From an uncultured Bacteroidales bacterium (GTDB taxonomy: Bacteria > Bacteroidota > Bacteroidia > Bacteroidales > Muribaculaceae), in assembly GCA_905210435.1 (NCBI GenBank), contig CAJLWO010000016.1, positions 1 through 47,559 on the forward strand: a stretch of 47,559 nucleotides of DNA. Reading direction: 5' to 3'. Of this stretch, positions 1-7,907 are shown piece after piece. Under the pieces are notes generated by a model. That model ran no database searches, was not told where the DNA came from, and worked only from the letters and a program-made list of their open reading frames with translations. Positions within the stretch are counted from its first letter, which is position 1. Each line of letters opens with the position of its first letter. The position numbers and the translations under genes are program-made.

Positions 1-328
1 TCAAAATATATGAGGCTATGCAGGTGGAAAATTGCATTTCGACTTTGACTTTAGGACGTAAAAAAGACTAACTTTATCAAAGTAAGTCAGATATACGGAA
101 TTCACATATCAGATATAAGTAAATCAGCCGTTTAGTAAAATACTAAACGGCTGATTTACTTATAGGCTATATCGATTTCGAATATCTATGACACAACCTG
201 TCTCGATTACCGAATAAAAACTTATATTCAGTATTACTGATGACTTATGTTTCTATTTTCGACTCGGATTATCTTCAAATCACGATACAGTCTTATCTGT
301 ATGTCCGCATTATTATGCCTGCTGCTTA
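1..328. other. Intergenic region downstream of pyrF
   Basis: No convincing gene is visible on either strand in these first 328 bases. The one clear structure is the long perfect inverted repeat at 114-164, annotated separately. The rest is AT-rich and contains the 3' flank of pyrF, which is transcribed toward this end of the window. A gene just outside the left edge could use part of the region as its leader or trailer, but that cannot be judged from here. Confidence 0.6.
114..164. repeat. Perfect 24-bp inverted repeat with 3-nt loop
   Basis: Bases 114-137 are exactly complementary to bases 141-164, leaving an AAA loop at 138-140. The arm begins TATAAGTAAATCAG and ends GTTTAGTA. Neither strand has a T-run directly after the stem, so it is not a textbook intrinsic terminator, although it lies about 165 bases past the pyrF stop and could still end or protect that transcript. 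A mobile-element end or a recombination site are other possibilities. Confidence 0.85.
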
Positions 329-1144
329 TCAACCGAGCAGCAGAGACATCTGGTCGCGGAGTTTGCGTGCTTCTTCTCCGGCACGGTCGGCGAAGTCAGT
401 GCCTGTGGAGGCATAGATTATGCCGCGGGAGGAGTTTACGAGAAGTCCGCAGTCGTCAGTCAGACCACGTTTCGAAACCTCCTCAAGGCTGCCTCCCTGC
501 GCTCCGACGCCGGGCACGAGGAGGAAGCTGTTGGGAGCGATGCGGCGTATTTCGTCGAACATCTCGGCCTGTGTCGCACCGCACACGAACATAAGCTCGT
601 CGGGCGTAGCCCAGGTCTGAGCCTTCTTCATCACGGTTTCAAACAGAGGTGTACCATCTTCATCTTTGATATGCTGGAAGTCGAGACTGCCTTTGTTGGA
701 GGTAAGAGCGAGCAGTATCACCCACTTGCCCTCATAACCGAGGAAAGGCGTCACGCTGTCCTCGCCCATGTAGGGAGCTACGGTCACGGCATCGACATCA
801 AGTTCTTCAAACAGGGCGCGGGCATACATTTTTGAAGTATTGCCGATGTCGCCGCGCTTTGCGTCGGCGATGATGAACTGGTCTGGATAGTTTTCCTTTA
901 TATATTTCACGGTCTTTTCAAGTGCAATCCAGCCGGCCACTCCGCAGCTCTCATAGAAAGCGAGATTGGGTTTATAAGCCACGCAATAAGGCGCAGTGGC
1001 ATCGATAATGGCTTTGTTGAACTCGAAAATCGGGTCTTCTTTTTCAAGAAGATGTGCGGGAATTTTCTTGACATCCGTGTCAAGACCTACACAGAGGTAT
1101 GAACGCTTTGCGCGTATGTTGTCAGCGAGTTGTTTACGGTTCAT
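329..1144 (-). CDS. pyrF: Orotidine 5'-phosphate decarboxylase
   Basis: The product (271 residues) decarboxylates OMP to UMP, the last step of de novo pyrimidine synthesis in the cytoplasm. The active-site segment ADAKRGDIGN is at residues 93-102, with the Lys96 and Asp99 expected of the catalytic K-x-x-D charge network. The N-terminal GLDTD and the C-terminal SSRGI phosphate-binding motif are also present. Length fits the longer bacterial OMPDC subgroup (about 270 residues) rather than the 230-residue E. coli type. It starts with ATG at 1144, 25 bases after the small membrane protein gene and downstream of prfA, so it is probably the last gene of a three-gene operon. Confidence 0.96.
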   Translation of the reverse strand: MNRKQLADNIRAKRSYLCVGLDTDVKKIPAHLLEKEDPIFEFNKAIIDATAPYCVAYKPNLAFYESCGVAGWIALEKTVKYIKENYPDQFIIADAKRGDIGNTSKMYARALFEELDVDAVTVAPYMGEDSVTPFLGYEGKWVILLALTSNKGSLDFQHIKDEDGTPLFETVMKKAQTWATPDELMFVCGATQAEMFDEIRRIAPNSFLLVPGVGAQGGSLEEVSKRGLTDDCGLLVNSSRGIIYASTGTDFADRAGEEARKLRDQMSLLLG

Positions 1145-1169
1145 GATTTTATTCTTACTTGACTATAAG

Positions 1170-1352
1170 TCATTTGTTATTTTTGTTCTTTTTTAGACTA
1201 TTTCTTAATTTTGATATCAAATAATCGCCCAAAAGGTAGATTCCTACCAATACGGATATTATAACGAGCCCAACTATCAGATGGTCTAACTGATACCACT
1301 TGATTTTGTCTACTATCAACAGATTGGACAAAAGATTAAAAACAGTAATCAT
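1170..1352 (-). CDS. Small predicted membrane protein, translationally coupled to prfA
   Basis: This 60-residue protein is not recognised. It has one strongly hydrophobic stretch at about residues 25-45 (LIVGLVIISVLVGIYLLG) and a very basic tail rich in Lys and Asn. This looks like a single-span protein with a cytoplasmic positive C-terminus. Its ATG at 1352 overlaps the TGA stop of prfA in an ATGA arrangement, which is typical of translational coupling, and pyrF begins 25 bases after its stop. The coupling and the sensible membrane topology argue that it is real despite its size. Its codons are AT-richer than those of prfA and pyrF, so recent acquisition or weak constraint is possible. Confidence 0.6.
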   Translation of the reverse strand: MITVFNLLSNLLIVDKIKWYQLDHLIVGLVIISVLVGIYLLGDYLISKLRNSLKKNKNNK

Positions 1353-2458
1353 ATCTCCGATTCCTTCAGTTTTTCAGCATTCTCGGCAACAATGAGGTGG
1401 TCAATACAGTCCTGTATGTCGCCGTCCATGAATCCCTGGAGGTTGTATACGGTGTAGTTGATGCGGTGGTCGGTGATACGTCCCTGCGGATAGTTGTAGG
1501 TACGGATTTTGGCCGAACGGTCGCCGGTCGACACCATTGTCTTGCGGCGCGAAGCGATGTCGTCGAGATATTTCTGATGCTCCTTGTCGTAGATGAATGT
1601 ACGCAGGCGCGAAAGGGCTCGCTCCTTGTTCTTGGGCTGGTCGCGGGTCTCGGTACACTCGATAAGGATTTCCTCAGTGACACCGGTGTTGGGGTTGCGC
1701 CACATGTAGCGCAGACGTACGCCCGATTCCACTTTGTTGACGTTCTGACCTCCCGCGCCACCCGAGCGGAATGTATCCCACTTGATTTCGCCCTCGTTGA
1801 TTTCAACGTCGAACTCCTCGGCCTCGGGAAGCACTGCCACGGTAGCGGCCGATGTATGCACGCGGCCCTGAGTCTCGGTGGCAGGCACACGCTGCACGCG
1901 GTGCACGCCGCTCTCATATTTCATCGTGCCGTACACACCTTCGCCGGTGACAGCGAAAACTATTTCCTTAAATCCGCCGGCAGCACCTTCGCTTACGCTT
2001 GAAACGGCCACATTCCACCCTTTCGACTCACAGTATTTGGTATACATCTTGAAGAGGTCGCCGGCAAATATGGCAGCCTCGTCGCCTCCCGTACCGCCAC
2101 GGATTTCGACAATTGCATTCTTGCCGTCCTCAGGGTCGGCAGGTATGAGAAGCAATTTGATTTCCTCCTCCACTTTCGGGAGTTCGGTAGTGGCCTCGTC
2201 AAGCTGCTCGCGGGCCATAGCCCTCATATCGGCATCGTTTTCATTGGCCAGTATCTCTTTGGCCTCGTCGACGTTCGACAGCAGGTCGCGGTAACGGCGT
2301 GTGGTCTTTGTCAGACGCTCAAGGTCTTTGTATTCTTTAGTCAGCTTGACGTAACGGCGCATATCGGCTATCACCGACGGGTCCGTAATCAGTGTCGACA
2401 CTTCGGCAAAACGTGCTTCGATACCGTCAAGACGCGATAAAAGGGAATTATCTGACAT
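1349..2458 (-). CDS. prfA: Peptide chain release factor 1
   Basis: RF1 recognises UAA and UAG in the ribosomal A site and triggers hydrolysis of peptidyl-tRNA. The GGQ motif that enters the peptidyl transferase centre is at residues 236-238 within RSGGAGGQNVNK. The stop-codon reading segment RVPATETQGRVHTS carries the Pro-Ala-Thr tripeptide at 192-194 that marks RF1 rather than RF2. Full length (369 residues; family about 360). ATG start at 2458. No programmed frameshift is seen, as expected for RF1. Its TGA overlaps the start of the small membrane protein gene, and pyrF follows. Confidence 0.97.
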   Translation of the reverse strand: MSDNSLLSRLDGIEARFAEVSTLITDPSVIADMRRYVKLTKEYKDLERLTKTTRRYRDLLSNVDEAKEILANENDADMRAMAREQLDEATTELPKVEEEIKLLLIPADPEDGKNAIVEIRGGTGGDEAAIFAGDLFKMYTKYCESKGWNVAVSSVSEGAAGGFKEIVFAVTGEGVYGTMKYESGVHRVQRVPATETQGRVHTSAATVAVLPEAEEFDVEINEGEIKWDTFRSGGAGGQNVNKVESGVRLRYMWRNPNTGVTEEILIECTETRDQPKNKERALSRLRTFIYDKEHQKYLDDIASRRKTMVSTGDRSAKIRTYNYPQGRITDHRINYTVYNLQGFMDGDIQDCIDHLIVAENAEKLKESEI

Positions 2459-2501
2459 TATGATATGTATTGGTCAAAAAACAATTAACTTATTCAAGGC
2501 G

Positions 2502-2509
2502 CGAAGTTA
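2502..2509 (-). promoter_or_regulatory. Possible -7 box for prfA operon
   Basis: On the minus strand this reads TAACTTCG, one mismatch from the Bacteroidota -7 consensus TAnnTTTG. It lies 44 bases upstream of the prfA ATG. No clear -33 TTTG is seen at the usual distance, so the call is tentative. Confidence 0.3.
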
Positions 2510-2572
2510 CGAAAATTTTTCCCTTTTTCCATATTCACGGCGGGCAAACAACATTTTATCCATAAATATTGT

Positions 2573-2580
2573 TAATTTTG
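2573..2580 (+). promoter_or_regulatory. -7 box for the AmgK-like gene
   Basis: TAATTTTG matches the Bacteroidota sigma-ABfr -7 consensus TAnnTTTG exactly. Transcription would begin at about 2586-2588, just ahead of the ATG at 2605. This rules out an in-frame upstream initiation codon at 2569, which lies before the promoter. Confidence 0.6.
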
Positions 2581-2604
2581 CATCAATATTTCAATACTCA
2601 TCAC

Positions 2605-4059
2605 ATGCCTACAGCCATATTAACCTCATTATACAGTCAGGTAACAGGTACATCACCCGACAAAACCGTCGAACTTACAGGCTCAGGGTCCAACCGCCGT
2701 TACTACCGTCTCGAAGGCCCGGCAGGCACCTACATAGGTGTCATAGGCGAGTCAATCGAGGAGAACAAGGCATTCATCAAGCTGGCCAACCGTTTTGCCG
2801 ACCGCAATCTGCCTGTGCCGCGTGTCGTGGCCGTAACTCCCGAACGCGACGCGTATCTGCAGGATTATTTAGGCGACACATTGCTCTTTGACGCCATAGC
2901 GGGCGGACGCGCCACCGGCGTTTTTTCCGACGAGGAAAAACATCTTCTGTCGATGACGATACGGAGTCTCGCCGACATCCAGTACCGCGGCGCCGAAGGT
3001 CTCGATTTCAACGTATGCTATCCGTTGCCCGAGTTCTGCCGCCGCACGGTGATGTGGGACCTGAACTATTTCAAATACAATTTCCTCAAACTTTCCGGCA
3101 TCTGTTTCAACGAAAGCCTGCTTGAAGATGACTTCGAACGCCTCGCCGACTATCTTCTTGCCGAGGAATACACCACTTTCATGTACCGCGATTTCCAGTC
3201 GCGCAACGTGATGATAAAGGACGGCAGCCCGTGGTTCATCGATTTCCAGGGAGGGCGCAAAGGTCCCGCGCACTACGATGTGGCATCTTTCCTGTGGCAG
3301 GCCAAGGCCAACATACCGGCACCGCTACGTGAAGAACTGATTGACGAATATCTCGATTCAGCCTCTCGATACGCCGATATTGACCGCGATGCATTCCGAC
3401 GGCGGTTGCAGCATGTGGTCCTGTTCCGGCTTATGCAGGTGCTCGGCGCATACGGTTTCAGGGGACTGTTTGAAAAGAAACTGCATTTCCTCGAAAGTAT
3501 TCCGCCGGCACTGGAAAAGATTAAGGAACTTATCGTCGCCAACGGGTTCCCGCAATATCCCACTCTCGTAAAAGTATTGGGTAGACTCGCCGACAAATTC
3601 ACTCCCTCAGGCATAGTTCCCGACCATCTCACCGTCACCGTGCGCAGCTTCTCCTACAAACGCGGTATTCCTGACGATGCCTCAGGCAACGGCGGAGGGT
3701 ATGTGTTCGACTGCCGCGGCATGCACAACCCCGGACGCTATGATGAATATAAAAAACTTACAGGAATGGATACTCCCGTGATTGAATTTCTTGAGGCTCG
3801 CGGTGAAGTGCAGCCGTTCATGGAGCATTGCTGTGCGCTTGCCGACAGTTCGGTCGAAGTGTATCTGCGGCGTGGATTCACATCGCTGACAATAGATTTC
3901 GGATGCACGGGAGGCCAGCACCGTTCGGTATACTGCGCCGAAAAGATGGCGGAGCACCTGAGCGAGAAGTATGGCATAGACATACGTCTGTGCCACCGAG
4001 AGCAGCGCATCAACAAACGCTTCACCACTCTCGGACAGCAGATAGTCGAAGAAGAATAA
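2605..4059 (+). CDS. AmgK-like sugar kinase fused to a RapZ C-terminal domain
   Basis: The protein has 484 residues. Residues about 1-320 form an aminoglycoside-phosphotransferase fold: YRDFQSRNVM is the catalytic loop (Asp base, Asn metal ligand) and IDFQGG carries the second metal Asp, followed by GPAHYDVASFL. This pattern resembles AmgK, the anomeric MurNAc/GlcNAc kinase of Pseudomonas, more than true aminoglycoside kinases. Residues about 340-484 match the RapZ C-terminal domain: RSFSYKRGIP near the start and DFGCTGGQHRSVYCAE near the end. In E. coli RapZ this domain binds glucosamine-6-phosphate. The RapZ N-terminal P-loop domain is absent. A MurU-like gene follows after 220 bases, which fits a sugar-1-phosphate salvage pathway. 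Substrate is inferred, not shown. The ATG at 2605 is chosen because the promoter ends at 2580. Confidence 0.82.
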   Translation: MPTAILTSLYSQVTGTSPDKTVELTGSGSNRRYYRLEGPAGTYIGVIGESIEENKAFIKLANRFADRNLPVPRVVAVTPERDAYLQDYLGDTLLFDAIAGGRATGVFSDEEKHLLSMTIRSLADIQYRGAEGLDFNVCYPLPEFCRRTVMWDLNYFKYNFLKLSGICFNESLLEDDFERLADYLLAEEYTTFMYRDFQSRNVMIKDGSPWFIDFQGGRKGPAHYDVASFLWQAKANIPAPLREELIDEYLDSASRYADIDRDAFRRRLQHVVLFRLMQVLGAYGFRGLFEKKLHFLESIPPALEKIKELIVANGFPQYPTLVKVLGRLADKFTPSGIVPDHLTVTVRSFSYKRGIPDDASGNGGGYVFDCRGMHNPGRYDEYKKLTGMDTPVIEFLEARGEVQPFMEHCCALADSSVEVYLRRGFTSLTIDFGCTGGQHRSVYCAEKMAEHLSEKYGIDIRLCHREQRINKRFTTLGQQIVEEE

Positions 4060-4113
4060 ACTTCCCCGCCGCAATCCATAATTGCAAAAACCGCAAAATT
4101 CCGTTCTATGAAT

Positions 4114-4232
4114 GACGGTGTTGCAAAACTGTTAAATCTCAGCCAATGGAGTAGGGACGCACGGTCTGTGCGTCCGATAATTCACTGATAATCAATATAC
4201 GCTTTCCGGACGCACAGACCGTGCGTCCCTAC
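4114..4232. repeat. Paired REP-like hairpins between AmgK-like and MurU-like genes
   Basis: Two head-to-head hairpins make this up. The forward unit at 4151-4175 starts GTAG and then GGACGCAC, a short loop and GTGCGTCC. The inverted unit at 4208-4232 ends CTAC. The spacer reads GATAATTCACTGATAATCAA and recurs almost unchanged in the copy near 17706. The left flank GGTGTTGCAAAACT at 4117-4130 matches the terminal inverted repeat of the element at 32033-32207; no matching right end is visible. The GTAG head followed by a palindrome is the known layout of RAYT-associated REP sequences. Confidence 0.8.
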
Positions 4233-4279
4233 AAATATAAACGCGCATTTTTTTAAATAAACCATACCCCCTGACACAA

Positions 4280-5020
4280 ATGAAAGCCATCATATTTGCT
4301 GCCGGACTCGGCACGCGCCTGAAACCTTTCACATTACAACATCCCAAAGCTCTCGTCGAGGTAGGCGGCAAGCCAATGCTTCAGCGTGTCATCGAACGTC
4401 TGCGCGATGCGGGGATAAAGCGGATTGTGGTCAACGTGCATCATTTCGCCCCGCAGATTATTGACTTCATAAACAGCAACGACGGTTTCGGGTGCGACAT
4501 CGCCATAAGCGACGAGTCGTCATTACTCCTCGACACCGGCGGCGGCATTGCAAAAGCGGCCGACATACTCGACGGCGACGAACCGTTCATAGCTTATAAC
4601 GCCGACATACTGTCGGATTTCGACATCAGCAGAATGATAGAAGCACACCGGCATTCGGGAGCCGACGTAACGCTCCTCACGTCGTCGCGCAATTCATCAC
4701 GGCAACTTTATTTCGATAACAATGAGCGTCTTGTCGGATGGCAGAACTCCCAAACAGGCGAATGCCGCCCCGCATCATTCCATCCCGACGCATACTGTCA
4801 CGGCGCATCATTCAACGGCGTACACATAATAAACCGCAAAGCATTGCAATCACTCAAACGACGTGCAGTCACAAATCCGGTATTTTCAATAACACCGTTC
4901 TACATCGACAACATCTCCAACCTCGACATACGTGCCTACACCCCCACAGAGACCTATCAATGGTACGACATAGGCCGCAACGAAACCCTCGCCGCCGCAC
5001 GCACCGGATTCAAGGAATAG
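4280..5020 (+). CDS. Sugar-1-phosphate nucleotidyltransferase, MurU-like
   Basis: The 246-residue product is a single-domain nucleotidyltransferase of the RmlA/MurU type. The N-terminal signature FAAGLGTRLKPFT is followed by PKALVEVGGKPM, which holds the conserved Lys. YNADILSD supplies the metal-binding Asp of the acceptor region. It would join a sugar-1-phosphate to UTP or another NTP, releasing pyrophosphate. The AmgK-like kinase upstream on the same strand is the reason to favour MurU (MurNAc-1-phosphate uridylyltransferase) over mannose-1-phosphate or heptose-1-phosphate transferases, which share these motifs. No promoter box is evident directly upstream, so it is probably cotranscribed with the kinase through the repeat. 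Confidence 0.75.
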   Translation: MKAIIFAAGLGTRLKPFTLQHPKALVEVGGKPMLQRVIERLRDAGIKRIVVNVHHFAPQIIDFINSNDGFGCDIAISDESSLLLDTGGGIAKAADILDGDEPFIAYNADILSDFDISRMIEAHRHSGADVTLLTSSRNSSRQLYFDNNERLVGWQNSQTGECRPASFHPDAYCHGASFNGVHIINRKALQSLKRRAVTNPVFSITPFYIDNISNLDIRAYTPTETYQWYDIGRNETLAAARTGFKE

Positions 5021-5153
5021 CATAATTTCTTAGATAGTGTTAAATCAAAATAAGAGAGTGCTTTTTGAGATTAATGTCATCAGTATATTTTACGGCATCA
5101 AAGCCTCTCCTTCGGTTAATCAAGCAAACACATTAATTCGCAAGCCTGACAGG

Positions 5154-6572
5154 TCATGCTTTTTTGATAGGCATGAGGCCGAGTTCGGCAGCTTTTTCCA
5201 TTACGAGGCGCAGGGCAAGGTCGCGGTCGTTAGGTGTCGGACAGTCGACAAGCATATCTTTTTCGTATGACTTGATGATGCCGACCTCGCGGCACTGGCC
5301 GATACCGAACATTTCCATTATCTCGTTGCCGTCGACGGGCGGCTGCCAGTTGCGCAGATTGTCCTTCTCATTGATGATGCGCATTTTCTCGATGACAAGG
5401 TCGAAATTTGCGAGATGCGTACGCACTTTTTCAGGATTCTTCGAGGTAATGTCGGCACGGCAAAGGGTCATCAGCCCGTCAATATCGTCGCCGGCATCGA
5501 ATATCAGACGTCTGACCGCCGAGTCAGTGACCTCCTCGACAAGAGCAATCGGACGCATGTGGAGTTCTACAAGTTTCTGCACATACTTCATGTGCTCGTT
5601 CTGCGGAAGCTTCAGATTGCGGAATATGCGCGGCACCATTTTGCCTCCGATGAAATTATGGTTATGGAACGTCCAGCCTATCTTGGCATCATATCGTTTT
5701 GTCTGCGGCTTGGCGATGTCATGAAGGAGGGCGGCCCAGCGCGTCCACACGTTGTCGGTCGCCGCAGCCACTTTGTCAAGCACCTCCATTGTATGCAGGA
5801 AATTATCCTTGTGGCCTCGTCCCTTTATCACCTCTACCCCATTCATGGCATCGAGGTCGGGGAAGAATATCTTCAGGAGGCCGGTACGCTGCATCAGCAG
5901 CCATCCAATCGACGGACGCGGCGACATCATGATTTTCGTAAGCTCGGTCTCGATACGCTCCTTTGACAATATCGTGATGCGATGCGCATTGCGCGATATG
6001 GCCGCGAGTGTATCGGGATGTATCTCAAACTGCAGCTGCGTGGCGAAGCGAATGGCGCGGAACATGCGGAGGGGGTCGTCGGAGAAAGTGATGTCGGGGT
6101 CGAGCGGCGTGCGTATTATCCCGGCCTCAAGGTCGGCGATGCCTCCGAAGCGGTCGATGAGTTCGCCGAAAGTTGCTCCGTTGACACTCACCGCCATGGC
6201 ATTGATGGTGAAGTCGCGGCGGGATATATCGTCGTCGAGAGTGCCGTCCTCAACAATGGGATTGCGCGAATCGGAGCGGTATGACTCACGCCGCGCTCCC
6301 ACGAATTCAAGTTCCAGGCCGTGCGTGAGCACCTGCGCCGTGCCGAACCTCGGGAAATAGTTGCACTTGGCTTTGCGTCCGAGACTTTCGGCGACTTTAC
6401 GCGCCAGGTCGATACCGCTGCCAACGGTGACAAAATCAATATCTTTTGAATGCCGTTCAAGAAACAGGTCGCGCACATAGCCGCCCACCACGTAGCATTC
6501 ACGGCATTCACGGTCGGCTACTTCTCCGATTTTGTGAAATATGTCGAGGTCGATTTTTTCTGCGATGTTCAT
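5154..6572 (-). CDS. CCA-adding tRNA nucleotidyltransferase / poly(A) polymerase family with HD domain
   Basis: This class II nucleotidyltransferase most likely builds or repairs the CCA end of tRNAs. The signature YVVGGYVRD is followed by the metal-binding DIDFV and by RRDFTINAMA, which in CCA enzymes precedes the nucleotide-selecting region. Further on, WAALLHDIAKP is an HD phosphohydrolase motif, giving the long form of the family. The chosen ATG at 6572 gives 472 residues and overlaps the stop of the upstream peptidase gene in an ATGA, the same coupling seen at prfA. A longer start at 6608 would overlap the neighbour by 40 bases and is less likely. CCA versus poly(A) specificity cannot be decided from motifs alone. 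Confidence 0.88.
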   Translation of the reverse strand: MNIAEKIDLDIFHKIGEVADRECRECYVVGGYVRDLFLERHSKDIDFVTVGSGIDLARKVAESLGRKAKCNYFPRFGTAQVLTHGLELEFVGARRESYRSDSRNPIVEDGTLDDDISRRDFTINAMAVSVNGATFGELIDRFGGIADLEAGIIRTPLDPDITFSDDPLRMFRAIRFATQLQFEIHPDTLAAISRNAHRITILSKERIETELTKIMMSPRPSIGWLLMQRTGLLKIFFPDLDAMNGVEVIKGRGHKDNFLHTMEVLDKVAAATDNVWTRWAALLHDIAKPQTKRYDAKIGWTFHNHNFIGGKMVPRIFRNLKLPQNEHMKYVQKLVELHMRPIALVEEVTDSAVRRLIFDAGDDIDGLMTLCRADITSKNPEKVRTHLANFDLVIEKMRIINEKDNLRNWQPPVDGNEIMEMFGIGQCREVGIIKSYEKDMLVDCPTPNDRDLALRLVMEKAAELGLMPIKKA

Positions 6573-7729
6573 AGCTGCAATATTTCCTGAGGTGTAAGAG
6601 TCAGACATCTCATGCCGCCATTTTCAACGACATACGTATTTTCAATGCCCACGGCACCCGTGCCCGGTATCACGAATTTAGGCTCAAGCGCTATGACATT
6701 GCCTTCGGCGAGAATATCCCTGCTGCGCGGCGCTATGACCGGTGCCTCGTTGATTTCTATACCTACACCGTGGCCTACGAAACCGGCATGCTGACGGTGT
6801 CCCATGAAGAAATCGGAAAATCCCGCTTCGGCAGCCATACGCGCGGCTTCCTCATAGAGTGCGGAGGCTTTGGTTCCCGGAACTCCGAGTGCGGCCAGAC
6901 GTGCGCATATCTCAATCGAACATTCATGCGCTCTCATAGCCTCGGGAGCAATGTCGCCGAGAGCGAAAGTACGCGTCATATCGGTCATATACCCGTTGAA
7001 ATTGCCGTTGGCATCGACCATGACCGAATTGCCCGGGCGGATTACGGTACCGTCGGCGCCCACCGGCAGCGACGGGTCGACCCCGGCTCCACCCATGGCG
7101 AAATCATAAGGGGTAGGATTGTCGGCATTGTCACCCACAAGGATATTGCCCATGAAAAGTTCCATCGAGTCGCCGCTTATGCGGAATTGGCCGAGACAGC
7201 CGGCACGGCGCAGCGCGCCCTCTATCTCAATCTGCAGGTCGATGTCGGTCATTCCGGGACGGTAAAGCTCGGGAATGGTGCGGTAGACTTTATCCTGACG
7301 TCGGCCCGATTCGGCAATCTTTTCAATCTCGAACGGGGTTTTGACGGCACGTGCTCGGCGCATCACAGCCGAGGCATTCACAACCTTCCTGCCGTCGAGC
7401 ATCACATTGAAGCGAAGATAGTCGGCGGCTGAAAGCGTGGCAAGCTCCAGACCGACAGAGCGGCCCTCAACCATGATTTCCTCGGGCTTGCGCACAAATG
7501 TCACATTGTCCCCCTGAAGGTACACCGGACGGCGCACATACGCCATTACATTACCTCCGGCACTGACCGTGAGCCATCCGGCAAACACGCGTCCGGTCAG
7601 ATAATATTTATTTGCGTTATCAGCTATAATAAGTTCATCGGCACCGTCGACATGCATTTCTTCAATGACTTTGCCGATCCGCCTTCCTGCTTCATCGGGG
7701 TGAAGCAGGAACAATCTGTTATCGTTCAT
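6569..7729 (-). CDS. M24-family metallopeptidase (Xaa-Pro aminopeptidase-like)
   Basis: The protein has 386 residues from the ATG at 7729. Residues about 1-125 resemble the creatinase N-terminal domain, and residues about 130-380 the pita-bread catalytic domain. All five metal ligands of the M24 family can be placed: Asp239, Asp250 (in MTDMTRTF), His320 (in VGHGVGIEINE), Glu349 (in EPKF) and Glu363 (in IENTYVV). This fits a two-metal enzyme that removes N-terminal residues before proline or cleaves Xaa-Pro dipeptides. No signal peptide is seen, so it should be cytoplasmic. A TTG two codons upstream is an alternative start. The gene is coupled to the CCA-adding-type gene by an ATGA overlap; a functional link is not obvious. 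Confidence 0.87.
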   Translation of the reverse strand: MNDNRLFLLHPDEAGRRIGKVIEEMHVDGADELIIADNANKYYLTGRVFAGWLTVSAGGNVMAYVRRPVYLQGDNVTFVRKPEEIMVEGRSVGLELATLSAADYLRFNVMLDGRKVVNASAVMRRARAVKTPFEIEKIAESGRRQDKVYRTIPELYRPGMTDIDLQIEIEGALRRAGCLGQFRISGDSMELFMGNILVGDNADNPTPYDFAMGGAGVDPSLPVGADGTVIRPGNSVMVDANGNFNGYMTDMTRTFALGDIAPEAMRAHECSIEICARLAALGVPGTKASALYEEAARMAAEAGFSDFFMGHRQHAGFVGHGVGIEINEAPVIAPRSRDILAEGNVIALEPKFVIPGTGAVGIENTYVVENGGMRCLTLTPQEILQL

Positions 7730-7824
7730 TTTCAATCAAGTAACTGTTAAGACATTCTCTTGAAGAGCGTGTCATAAAATTCTGTTTTCAGCGTGTTGAA
7801 ATCCGCAAAATTCCGGTTGATGGT

Positions 7825-7853
7825 GTAGGGACGCACGGCTCGTGCGTCCCTAC
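7825..7853. repeat. Solo REP-like hairpin
   Basis: A 13-bp perfect stem, GTAGGGACGCACG, is closed by the loop GCT and its exact complement ending CTAC. It belongs to the same family as the units at 4151, 17706, 28232 and 32070 but stands alone. Its left flank shares CCGCAAAATTCCG with the flank of the 4151 copy. It lies between gldH and the M24 gene, where it could also act on the gldH transcript. Confidence 0.8.
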
Positions 7854-7907
7854 ATTTCTTGAAGATGCTACTTCCTCTAAAAAAATGGAATATAACACAA
7901 CATCTTT

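Noticed and set aside
2605..4059. Aminoglycoside resistance kinase
   Set aside because: The catalytic loop resembles AmgK, and the RapZ domain and MurU-like neighbour point to amino-sugar metabolism.
4151..4232. CRISPR-like repeat and spacer
   Set aside because: The repeats are inverted, only two per site, and dispersed; there is no direct array and no cas gene.
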